Positions 53,915 through 60,383 of a stretch of 64,000 bases of DNA are shown one piece after another. A model generated the notes under the pieces. That model was not told the origin of the DNA. It searched no databases and worked only from the letters and a program-made list of their open reading frames with translations. The stretch is from contig NZ_JANQOO010000036.1 in the NCBI RefSeq assembly GCF_028285715.1, positions 39,760 through 103,759 on the forward strand, given 5' to 3'. Positions within the stretch are counted from its first letter, which is position 1, and each line of letters opens with the position of its first letter. This DNA is from Ulvibacterium sp. GTDB lineage: Bacteria > Bacteroidota > Bacteroidia > Flavobacteriales > Flavobacteriaceae. The translations under genes were made by a program, and so were the position numbers.

Positions 53915-54294
53915 ATATGTAATGCGGCATTCCCATACTCCAAAATGAACAGAAGAAAACGCATCAAAAACATGCCACTTTCTGCAGATACCGCCATAGT
54001 AATGCCCACAAAAAAATTTGCTTTCGGTGCACTTTTTAAAAGCAAACAATACTTTTAGCTCACTATATTATGGATATTCATGGCAATTAGGGGATACGGG
54101 AGGTTTGCACATTGGATTCCCGAAGAGAAGTAATACCGCAATTGGAAAGTTATCCAAGGAGAGTCCTTAACTTTTGATTAAGAGATTGGCATCGGAAAGA
54201 AAGTAGCTCCAGATGAATCCGGTTCTACAGTAAAAATTGAATTTATTCATTATTTTAATGAAGGAAGCTATATTGAAATTTCAATCGAGTTGCT
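53915..54294 (+). pseudogene. Possible decayed gene remnant in an intergenic stretch
   Basis: These 380 bases lie between converging phosphoesterase genes and hold no intact gene. Several short plus-strand readings in different frames look protein-like. One is a 37-codon reading from 53945. Another ends at the TAG at 54297 with a sequence like VKIEFIHYFNEGSYIEISIELL and has no start codon. This pattern would fit a frameshifted, decaying coding sequence, but chance is possible. No family is recognised. Confidence 0.25.
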
Positions 54295-55275
54295 TTAGTC
54301 TCCCAACAAAAATACCGCTATAACGGGATAGTGATCGGAAAGATGGTAGGTACTCTCCCCATTATGGACACGGGCATAGGTGCAAACCCCTTCTAGCGCA
54401 GGAGATGTCATAATGTAGTCGATTCGTTTGGGATGACCATAACGGCCTTTGTCCACATCCTTTTCAAAGATTTGGGATGGTGAGCTTAAACGTTCCTCAA
54501 GTTCCCTGGTGTGTATCTGAACGACATCTAGCAACGGAAACCCAACGTACCTGGCCATTACTCCATATTCCAATCGGCCCATATGCAGATTACGGATGTG
54601 TTCATGCTTGTGTTCCGATTCCTTCATGGCCGCTAACATCTTGTTATTGCCTTTATAGAATTGGGCATCAAACGGGGATAGCGCATTGAAATCGCCAAGA
54701 ACGATGTATTTATCTTGATTTTTTCTCACCTTTTCCAGTTTGGAAAGGATAATGTCCGCTTCTTCATGGCGCTTCGTAAAGCTAAAAGGCGAAAAGTGTA
54801 TTACAAAGAAATCGATGCCCCAGGTTTCACAATGTAAAGCGCCATGGTGCATATTTTCCAAAATTCGCTCTTTTACGGTAATAGGCTTGTTAGAAGTAAT
54901 ACCTACGGGATAACCGTCAGATTTTAAAATTTCCGCATGGGAATGCCCCCATTTTTTGGCATCATGCAAAAGCTTTTCCAGGGTATAATCGTTCAATTCC
55001 TGCAAGGCCACCACATCCGGGTTCTGTGCCTTTATCCAATCGATAGCATTTTGCTGGCGCTCTTTGTCCTTACCATAATCAAAACCGTTCCAAATGTTAT
55101 AACTTATTACTTTTAGCCGCTGTTGAGAAGGCTTGGAGGTTTCTTCTTGTGCTAAAATAACTATGGGCAAAAGGCCTAAAAGCAATATAGTGAACAGCCT
55201 CAAGAAGGAGTATTTTATAGGTTTTTCCAATGAAAGTTGCTCTTTATCAAAATTGTAAAGGTGTACAGTTCCCAT
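54295..55275 (-). CDS. Endonuclease/exonuclease/phosphatase (EEP) family protein
   Basis: The 326-residue protein has one N-terminal hydrophobic segment (FTILLLGLLPIVILAQ) that acts as signal or anchor. An EEP catalytic domain follows, with ISYNIWNGFDYG, the metal-binding glutamate in LQELNDY, LGDFNALS and the C-terminal SDHYPV. EEP enzymes cleave phosphodiesters in lipids, nucleic acids or inositol phosphates. Export and the neighbouring genes speak against DNA repair. I used the ATG at 55275; a TTG 45 bases upstream is open but would delay the signal. It lies 56 bases after the LamG-EEP gene and is likely in the same operon. Confidence 0.83.
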   Translation of the reverse strand: MGTVHLYNFDKEQLSLEKPIKYSFLRLFTILLLGLLPIVILAQEETSKPSQQRLKVISYNIWNGFDYGKDKERQQNAIDWIKAQNPDVVALQELNDYTLEKLLHDAKKWGHSHAEILKSDGYPVGITSNKPITVKERILENMHHGALHCETWGIDFFVIHFSPFSFTKRHEEADIILSKLEKVRKNQDKYIVLGDFNALSPFDAQFYKGNNKMLAAMKESEHKHEHIRNLHMGRLEYGVMARYVGFPLLDVVQIHTRELEERLSSPSQIFEKDVDKGRYGHPKRIDYIMTSPALEGVCTYARVHNGESTYHLSDHYPVIAVFLLGD

Positions 55276-55331
55276 ATTGTTCACTATTTTATATTTACGT
55301 GTTTTGTTTTGCGGTTGCAATCGATTTAAGC

Positions 55332-56954
55332 CTATTCACTTTCAATGGCGAAAGTGGTGGTTATGGCTGGATGGTCACTGGGCCAAGCTCCCTTAAACTG
55401 GAAATGCATATCAGAATCGACTGCACGCAATTGTTTCCCCTTAAAGTAGATATAATCTATTCTATTTGTCAGGCTTTTGGCTGACATGGTACGTGCTTTA
55501 TACTCCAGGTTTGGCCTTACTTCACGAAAAGAATCCTTAAACCCAGCCTCGGCCATTTCCTTGCTTACCGGCCATTCTATAATCATGTTATTATGCCATT
55601 CCTTTGTTTCTTCCGTCCAATCCCTAAAAGAGGGGCTATTAAAATCGCCGCCTATGATTAGGGGAATCCTATTGGCACCTATTATTTCTGGTCGTACTAG
55701 CTCCAGTATTTCCTTGATTTCCCTGTGTCGTGTAGCCTCTTCTCCAAGTACAATTTTTTCTGGAGTGGCATCATGGGCTTGTACATCCTCCTGCCAAGCT
55801 GGGAGATAATGGATCCATAGACTGGCAAGATTGATTTTCTGTCCTTTGCTCAGTTCTATGGTAGTCATTCCCAATCGAAAGGCGTCATAAGGTGCTTTGG
55901 TAGATAGGATGGGGTATTTGCTTATTACCGAAATGTTGGTACTGGCAAGGTAAAAGTAATAACCAAGGGCATCTGCAATCAATGCACCCGATCCATAGGT
56001 TTCTTGCATCATTACAATGTCCGCACCTGTATTTTTGATAAAATCGATGACCTGTTTGGGGCCTATTTCCCGGCCATGCCTCCTACCGCCATGCCAAATA
56101 TTCCAGGCCATTAGGTTTAAACTTTTGACCGGCTCAACGAACAGTTCTGGAAGTTTGGCGGCAGGTACTAGTTTCGAATATGTTTCAGCCATTTCCTGAG
56201 CGTTAAGGGTACGGTCATACACTTTAAATTCATCCAGAGCACCTTGAAAGGATGGGGCATCACTTTCGGCAAGAATGTCCGTTGCCAGCGAAACGGTATT
56301 TTCATTTCCCAAATCGCCAAAACCCTTTATGTTGTATATGGCAACATTAATACCATCAAAATAGAGGTATGCTTCATTCGTGAAGCGTGAAATCGAAAAA
56401 GCTATTTGATGCCACATGCCATCATTGATCTGCTGTCTGGGAGCAGTGGGTCTATAATCCAACCTATGCTTTCCATCACCAATATTCCAGGCCCAGCTGC
56501 CATCCGGTTGGCTTATAATCGCCCAGCCCTTATTTGAGCCGGAAGTCCTGCTAATACCAAATGCGGCATTGGTGGTATAATCCTTAACGTAGCCATTGTT
56601 CCATATTTTATTTGAAGCCAAAACTTCATATTCCTTGTGCATTGATTTGGTGGAGACCCATAGTATAATTGAAAAATCACCGGCCCATATGGATGACAAA
56701 GGCTTTTTACTTTCTACCAGAGCAAAGGTTTTTCTACCTTCTCCAACACCAAAGGAGAAAGCATTGCCGTTTATGCCCGGAACTAAGGAATCACAAGACA
56801 ATTCGCCCAAGTCCCGTTGATTGTCCCCTGCAAGGGATTCCATGCCAAAATGAAAATAGGGCTTTGATTCCCATGATTGTCCAAATATCATAAAATGGAA
56901 CAGCAATGAAACGAAAACGAATACTAAAGTAGGTTTAACAGGTAGAACCATCAT
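55332..56954 (-). CDS. Secreted LamG-EEP fusion protein
   Basis: The 540-residue protein has a signal peptide ending IFGQ. A concanavalin A-like LamG/pentraxin domain covers about 30-255 (GDFSIILWVSTKS, GMWHQIAFSISRFTNEAYLYFDG, GALDEFKVYDRTLNAQEM). An EEP hydrolase domain covers about 270-540, with NLMAWNIWHGG, MMQETYGSG, GGDFNSPS and PSDHPAITT. The LamG part probably targets the enzyme to a glycan or surface, and the EEP part would cleave a phosphodiester there. It lies nine bases after a metallophosphoesterase gene and upstream of a second EEP gene. Confidence 0.85.
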   Translation of the reverse strand: MMVLPVKPTLVFVFVSLLFHFMIFGQSWESKPYFHFGMESLAGDNQRDLGELSCDSLVPGINGNAFSFGVGEGRKTFALVESKKPLSSIWAGDFSIILWVSTKSMHKEYEVLASNKIWNNGYVKDYTTNAAFGISRTSGSNKGWAIISQPDGSWAWNIGDGKHRLDYRPTAPRQQINDGMWHQIAFSISRFTNEAYLYFDGINVAIYNIKGFGDLGNENTVSLATDILAESDAPSFQGALDEFKVYDRTLNAQEMAETYSKLVPAAKLPELFVEPVKSLNLMAWNIWHGGRRHGREIGPKQVIDFIKNTGADIVMMQETYGSGALIADALGYYFYLASTNISVISKYPILSTKAPYDAFRLGMTTIELSKGQKINLASLWIHYLPAWQEDVQAHDATPEKIVLGEEATRHREIKEILELVRPEIIGANRIPLIIGGDFNSPSFRDWTEETKEWHNNMIIEWPVSKEMAEAGFKDSFREVRPNLEYKARTMSAKSLTNRIDYIYFKGKQLRAVDSDMHFQFKGAWPSDHPAITTTFAIESE

Positions 56955-56963
56955 TGTGAATGA

Positions 56964-57938
56964 TTAAAACTTCTCAAATGTAATCGTTCTTTCGGTAATG
57001 GTAGGGCTCATTTTATCGCCATCGGGATAACCGATTTCCTCAGGTGTAGGTGCCATATACTGGGTTACACATCCTTCGATATGGAGACTTCCTTTTTTCG
57101 GGTCCAAGGTAAGAACCGTATATAAGGGATTACGGTATGGGCAGGTGGATTTTACCGTAGGATAGGCATGCTCAATATGGGGTGCAAAGCGTTCCCTATT
57201 GTAGTCGCCACCTACCCAACGGTAGGACATACTGTTTATCTGTATATACGGAATACCATTAATCATCTTCATATAATCTGTATGGTGATGCCCTGATAGG
57301 CAAGCAATTACCTTTGGACCGCCATGAGGCAAGCGGTTATTTTCCAGAATGGCCCTGATCTTTTCCTTGTTGGCTATACCAGTATCAGCCTCTAGGCTTT
57401 GGTGAATGAAGACAATTGTAGGTTTATTGGTACCGGCCAAATCATTGCTAAGCCATTGCTTTTGTTCATCTCCTATATAACGATCATAACCGTTCCAAGG
57501 GGCAGGGTTTTTGTCGTTACCATCTAGCACTATGAAATGAAATCCGCCCTTATCAAAAGAATAATACCTGTCTTTCATCCGCCACCAATCCATGGTCTGT
57601 CCTTTTGTAAAGCCAAAATCCCGCATATCATGATTACCCAACACATGATAAGCGGGCCCTTCAAATTCGTTCCATACATCCAGGAATGGTTGGTTCTGTT
57701 TTCTTGGAAGCGCGAAATCGCCCAATTGGATTATAAAGTCGGGGATTCGTTCCTTCATGTCATCCATAAAGTATCGGAGTCTGGCATAGCCATCAGGAAT
57801 GATATCCTGATGTACGTCGGATACGATTCCAATTTGGGTCACACCTTCCTCGTACAGATTGAGTTTAAGCATAGGTAGCGGCAGTGTAAAGAGCATACTG
57901 GCCTTTCCGGTGTTCTTGATAAAATGTCTTCTGTACAT
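56964..57938 (-). CDS. Calcineurin-like metallophosphoesterase 2, probably exported
   Basis: The 324-residue protein begins MYRRHFIKNTGKASMLF, which resembles a Tat signal although the hydrophobic part is short. Metallophosphoesterase motifs follow: GIVSDVHQD, IQLGDFALP, LGNHDMRDFG, FIHQSLEAD and LSGHHHTDYM. The fold is that of cyclic-nucleotide, glycerophosphodiester or purple-acid-type phosphatases; the exact class cannot be told. It is the first gene of a three-gene set with the LamG-EEP and EEP genes. The 729 bases upstream are gene-poor. Confidence 0.85.
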   Translation of the reverse strand: MYRRHFIKNTGKASMLFTLPLPMLKLNLYEEGVTQIGIVSDVHQDIIPDGYARLRYFMDDMKERIPDFIIQLGDFALPRKQNQPFLDVWNEFEGPAYHVLGNHDMRDFGFTKGQTMDWWRMKDRYYSFDKGGFHFIVLDGNDKNPAPWNGYDRYIGDEQKQWLSNDLAGTNKPTIVFIHQSLEADTGIANKEKIRAILENNRLPHGGPKVIACLSGHHHTDYMKMINGIPYIQINSMSYRWVGGDYNRERFAPHIEHAYPTVKSTCPYRNPLYTVLTLDPKKGSLHIEGCVTQYMAPTPEEIGYPDGDKMSPTITERTITFEKF

Positions 57939-58069
57939 GGTAATTACTTTATGATTTGATTTGATTTGGTCCGATATTCATAATGCATCAATTAAAGTAA
58001 GAAGGAAACAGGAAGAATAGAAGTCTATAGCTTTACTAATTTCCATTACATCTTACTTGTGCCAACACC

Positions 58070-58213
58070 TTAGATTTCCTTTTCCTTATAAAATCGGAAT
58101 GGGGCAACGGTAACGGTCTTATTTACGGAATTGTTAAGTTCCTTCAAAGCCTTTTGCTTTTTTAAGCCAAGGCATATTCCGAATATAACGGGCAAAGAAC
58201 TTAAAGTAGGAAA
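58070..58213 (-). pseudogene. Possible C-terminal gene remnant
   Basis: On the minus strand a 47-codon reading ends in a TAA at 58070 and is closed upstream by a TGA, with no start codon. It includes VIFGICLGLKKQKALKELNN and ends VAPFRFYKEKEI, with amphipathic character that looks coding. It may be the tail of a deleted gene. No family is recognised, and chance cannot be excluded. Confidence 0.28.
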
Positions 58214-58242
58214 TCAAGCGGAATTTACAAAACGTACAGAAA

Positions 58243-58273
58243 CAAGAAACCCCCGTTAGCACGAGGGTTCTTG
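58243..58273. terminator. Strong hairpin, probable terminator
   Basis: An almost perfect stem joins CAAGAAACCCCCGT with ACGAGGGTTCTTG around a TAGC loop, with one mismatch and one bulge. On the minus strand it directly follows a tRNA-3'-end-like fragment, the order expected for a tRNA gene terminator. Confidence 0.6.
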
Positions 58274-58274
58274 A

Positions 58275-58293
58275 TGTCCGGGTGGCAGGATTC
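58275..58293 (-). other. tRNA 3'-end-like fragment 1
   Basis: Read on the minus strand the fragment is GAATCCTGCCACCCGGACA. It looks like the distal T-arm and acceptor strand of a tRNA, followed by a hairpin terminator. No D-arm, anticodon arm or normal T-loop is found beside it, so it is a remnant at best. Fourteen bases match fragment 2 with a single difference. Confidence 0.4.
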
Positions 58294-58358
58294 ACGATGT
58301 GCATCCTGATGAGGGGGTCTTACAAATTAAAGCTATGCTTAAATTGTATCTAAAAGCA

Positions 58359-58399
58359 AAAAGTTCCCTTAAGAAAGTAAACTTTCTACGAGAACTTTT
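58359..58399. terminator. Nested hairpin, possible terminator
   Basis: The outer arms AAAAGTTC and GAACTTTT enclose inner arms AGAAAGT and ACTTTCT, giving a two-tier hairpin. On the minus strand it follows tRNA-like fragment 2 after a 12-base spacer and is itself followed by a T-rich run. A terminator is the simplest reading; a small structured RNA is the alternative. Confidence 0.5.
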
Positions 58400-58410
58400 C
58401 AGCTTTTATT

Positions 58411-58427
58411 TGTCGGGGTGGCAGACT
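58411..58427 (-). other. tRNA 3'-end-like fragment 2
   Basis: On the minus strand the fragment is AGTCTGCCACCCCGACA, like the end of a tRNA with an acceptor strand ACCCCG. The sequence on its 5' side does not form a tRNA. The pair of fragments lies 136 bases apart in direct orientation. Confidence 0.4.
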
Positions 58428-58591
58428 TAATATAACCATCATACCACTTTGACTTTCAATATTTTACCTTGCTAATTTAAAGCTGCACACCGCTTTGCAA
58501 TTTTTATAACAAATAGACGCAAATGATGTAACTCTTTATTTCATAAAGTTAAGAAAACAAATTGTCAAAATCAAAACTTGTCAAATAGTAA

Positions 58592-58607
58592 TATCCAATT
58601 TTGGATA
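58592..58607. repeat. Inverted repeat TATCCAA/TTGGATA
   Basis: Two perfect seven-base arms enclose TT. The repeat lies 60 bases past the stop codon of the acetolactate-decarboxylase-like gene. It could be a regulator site or a weak terminator. Two copies of TTGTCAAA lie within the 35 bases before it. Confidence 0.35.
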
Positions 58608-58667
58608 ATCCCATAAAATCGTTCGTTTTAGAAAACCTAATTAAACTACACTTGAATACTCCTTTGT

Positions 58668-59378
58668 CTATTTTGGCAAAAAGAGTATTGCGCCTCTAGA
58701 AATAGAAATGTCATCTATGTGACCTGAAGTACCGCCATCCGCTTTAATAAAATGAAGATGGGTTCGCTTACCTGGATGGGTGAGCTTTCCCATTCTTTCT
58801 GTATTCACCCAAAATCCAATGATTTTGATTTCCTCATTTTCTAAAATAAATTTCTGCTTTGCCTTCTTATGTTCTTTCATATTATGTGGTGCGTCGTCCA
58901 TCTTAAAAATGATATGGTACTCTAAAAATTTTGGTGTTGTTTCAATTCTAAAGGGATAAGCCTTTTCAGTATCCATTCCATTTTTGGACAATGCGTTTTG
59001 GACATATCCCTCTATCGCATCCAATCCATTTAGATTCTCGGTTATTTCCATTTTCTGCCAATTGGCTTGATTAGCCTTTAGCAGAAAGATGGCCTTGGTA
59101 TGCTTAGAATCATTGACCTTTGGTCGTCCATTCTTTACAGTGGAAATAGATACTTCATCATCATAAACGGTCACTTCACCTTGCAGACCCTCCACAGGTC
59201 CAATAGCGTAGTTGTGCTTTTTCGAAAGCAGGGTGTCAAGTCTGACCGTGCCGTTCAAATTGTTTTGATTGATAATCATCTGGCGATTACCATAACTTGT
59301 CAAACTGTTTTGATTATTGTAACAACTGGAGGTTATACAGACTAAGCTGAGTATTAAAAGATATTTGAGAGTTTTCAT
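58668..59378 (-). CDS. Acetolactate decarboxylase-like lipoprotein
   Basis: The 236-residue protein has a lipoprotein signal ending in ITSSC. The mature part follows the acetolactate decarboxylase (BudA/AlsD) pattern. An N-terminal LDTLLSKKHNYAIGPVEGLQGE block matches the GLG-x-LxGE region, and a middle PFRIE segment is followed by THLHFIKADGGTSGHIDD, whose H-x-H (near residues 206-208) and later His correspond to the zinc ligands. The similarity is distant. Classical enzymes are cytoplasmic and make acetoin, whereas this one would be exported, so its substrate is probably different. Its ATG overlaps the stop of the DJ-1/YHS gene by four bases, so the two are translationally coupled. Confidence 0.62.
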   Translation of the reverse strand: MKTLKYLLILSLVCITSSCYNNQNSLTSYGNRQMIINQNNLNGTVRLDTLLSKKHNYAIGPVEGLQGEVTVYDDEVSISTVKNGRPKVNDSKHTKAIFLLKANQANWQKMEITENLNGLDAIEGYVQNALSKNGMDTEKAYPFRIETTPKFLEYHIIFKMDDAPHNMKEHKKAKQKFILENEEIKIIGFWVNTERMGKLTHPGKRTHLHFIKADGGTSGHIDDISISRGAILFLPK

Positions 59379-60379
59379 TGTACTTCGTTGTTGTATAAAT
59401 TTTCATTTTCTTGAAATAACCTAAGACAGATCTTTGAACAAAAGTCGAAGTTTGAATTCTCAGTTTTAAGGTGGTATTCACCATTCTGTGCAACCATCAT
59501 TTTACAGACGGGGTCTTTTACCTTTGCAGTGGTATCATCATTTTCACTAGTACCGTTTTCCATCGATTCAAATACAGGGTCTGCCATAGATGAATACATT
59601 GTTTGCATAAAGTGTAACACCTCTGGTTTTGTTTTTTCGACGCTTCCACCCTCTATTGGAGGTGCGGGGTCATATTCCATATCCAACATAACGGCCTGCG
59701 CATAATCTTCCCCTGTTAGTTCAGCGAGTATGGCCAATGACATATCCATACCTGCGGTAACCCCCGCAGATGTCCAATATTTTCCATCCTGAGTATAGCG
59801 CTCACCAGTAAAAATCGCACCGTTTTCGGCTAATATTTCTTTTGCTCGAAACCAGTTCCCTGTGGCCTTTTTACCTTTTAACAATCCTGTTCTCCCTAAA
59901 ATCCAACCACCAGTGCAAACACTCGTAGTATACTGCGTAGTTCTATCAATATCACGGATCCATTGTAACAGACCATCATTATATGCATTTTCAATCGTTT
60001 GCTTGAAGCCACCAGGTACCACAAGAATATCCAAACTGTCTACTTGGTCAATAGTGGTGTCGGGTACAAATTCCAATCCCATTACGGTTTTTATGTTTCC
60101 GGGTTTCAAGGCAACCGTAACGACATTTGTTCCCATTATATTCTTAAACACATATCGTGGTCCTAAAGCATCTAAATCGTTAACACCTTCATAAACCAGG
60201 ATTCCAACATTCTTTACGTTATGGTCTTTTATCTTCACCAGTTGCATCGCTTCCTCATGGGTCATATTCTCGACATCTAAGGATTGGTTTGCTACTTCTT
60301 GTTCTACTTTATCTTCCTTTTTATTCTGGCAAGCACTCAGGCTTATAAGTGCTACTATCGCAAGTATTATATTTTTCAT
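59375..60379 (-). CDS. DJ-1/PfpI family lipoprotein with C-terminal YHS domain
   Basis: The 334-residue protein has a lipoprotein signal ending in LSAC. A DJ-1/PfpI (class I glutaminase-like) domain covers about 55-245, with VGILVYEGVNDLDALGP, LVVPGG and the nucleophile elbow SVCTGGW around Cys155. Residues about 288-330 form a YHS-type domain, DPVCKMMV followed by FDFCSKICLRLF, which usually binds metal ions in copper- and heavy-metal-handling proteins. The fusion and the membrane anchor are unusual. It lies four bases after a TonB receptor gene and overlaps the next gene by four bases. A role in metal or electrophile stress is plausible but unproven. Confidence 0.8.
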   Translation of the reverse strand: MKNIILAIVALISLSACQNKKEDKVEQEVANQSLDVENMTHEEAMQLVKIKDHNVKNVGILVYEGVNDLDALGPRYVFKNIMGTNVVTVALKPGNIKTVMGLEFVPDTTIDQVDSLDILVVPGGFKQTIENAYNDGLLQWIRDIDRTTQYTTSVCTGGWILGRTGLLKGKKATGNWFRAKEILAENGAIFTGERYTQDGKYWTSAGVTAGMDMSLAILAELTGEDYAQAVMLDMEYDPAPPIEGGSVEKTKPEVLHFMQTMYSSMADPVFESMENGTSENDDTTAKVKDPVCKMMVAQNGEYHLKTENSNFDFCSKICLRLFQENENLYNNEVQ

Positions 60380-60383
60380 TTTT

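Larger units (their letters stand above)
57939..58667. other. Gene-poor stretch with hairpins and tRNA-like fragments
   Basis: The 729 bases between the phosphoesterase set and the TonB-receptor set have no intact gene. They contain a possible coding remnant (58070-58213), two hairpins (58243-58273 and 58359-58399), two related tRNA-3'-end-like fragments (58275-58293 and 58411-58427) and an inverted repeat (58592-58607), each listed separately. To the eye, the DNA to the right is somewhat richer in A and T than the DNA to the left. This is a likely boundary between segments of different origin. Confidence 0.55.

Noticed and set aside
53945..54058. 37-codon plus-strand reading as a small gene
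   Set aside because: It lacks family features and a convincing ribosome-binding context. It is better described as part of a possible decayed region.
58243..58427. Intact tRNA genes
   Set aside because: Only the 3' portion of a tRNA-like sequence is seen in each case; D-arm, anticodon arm and normal T-loop are missing.
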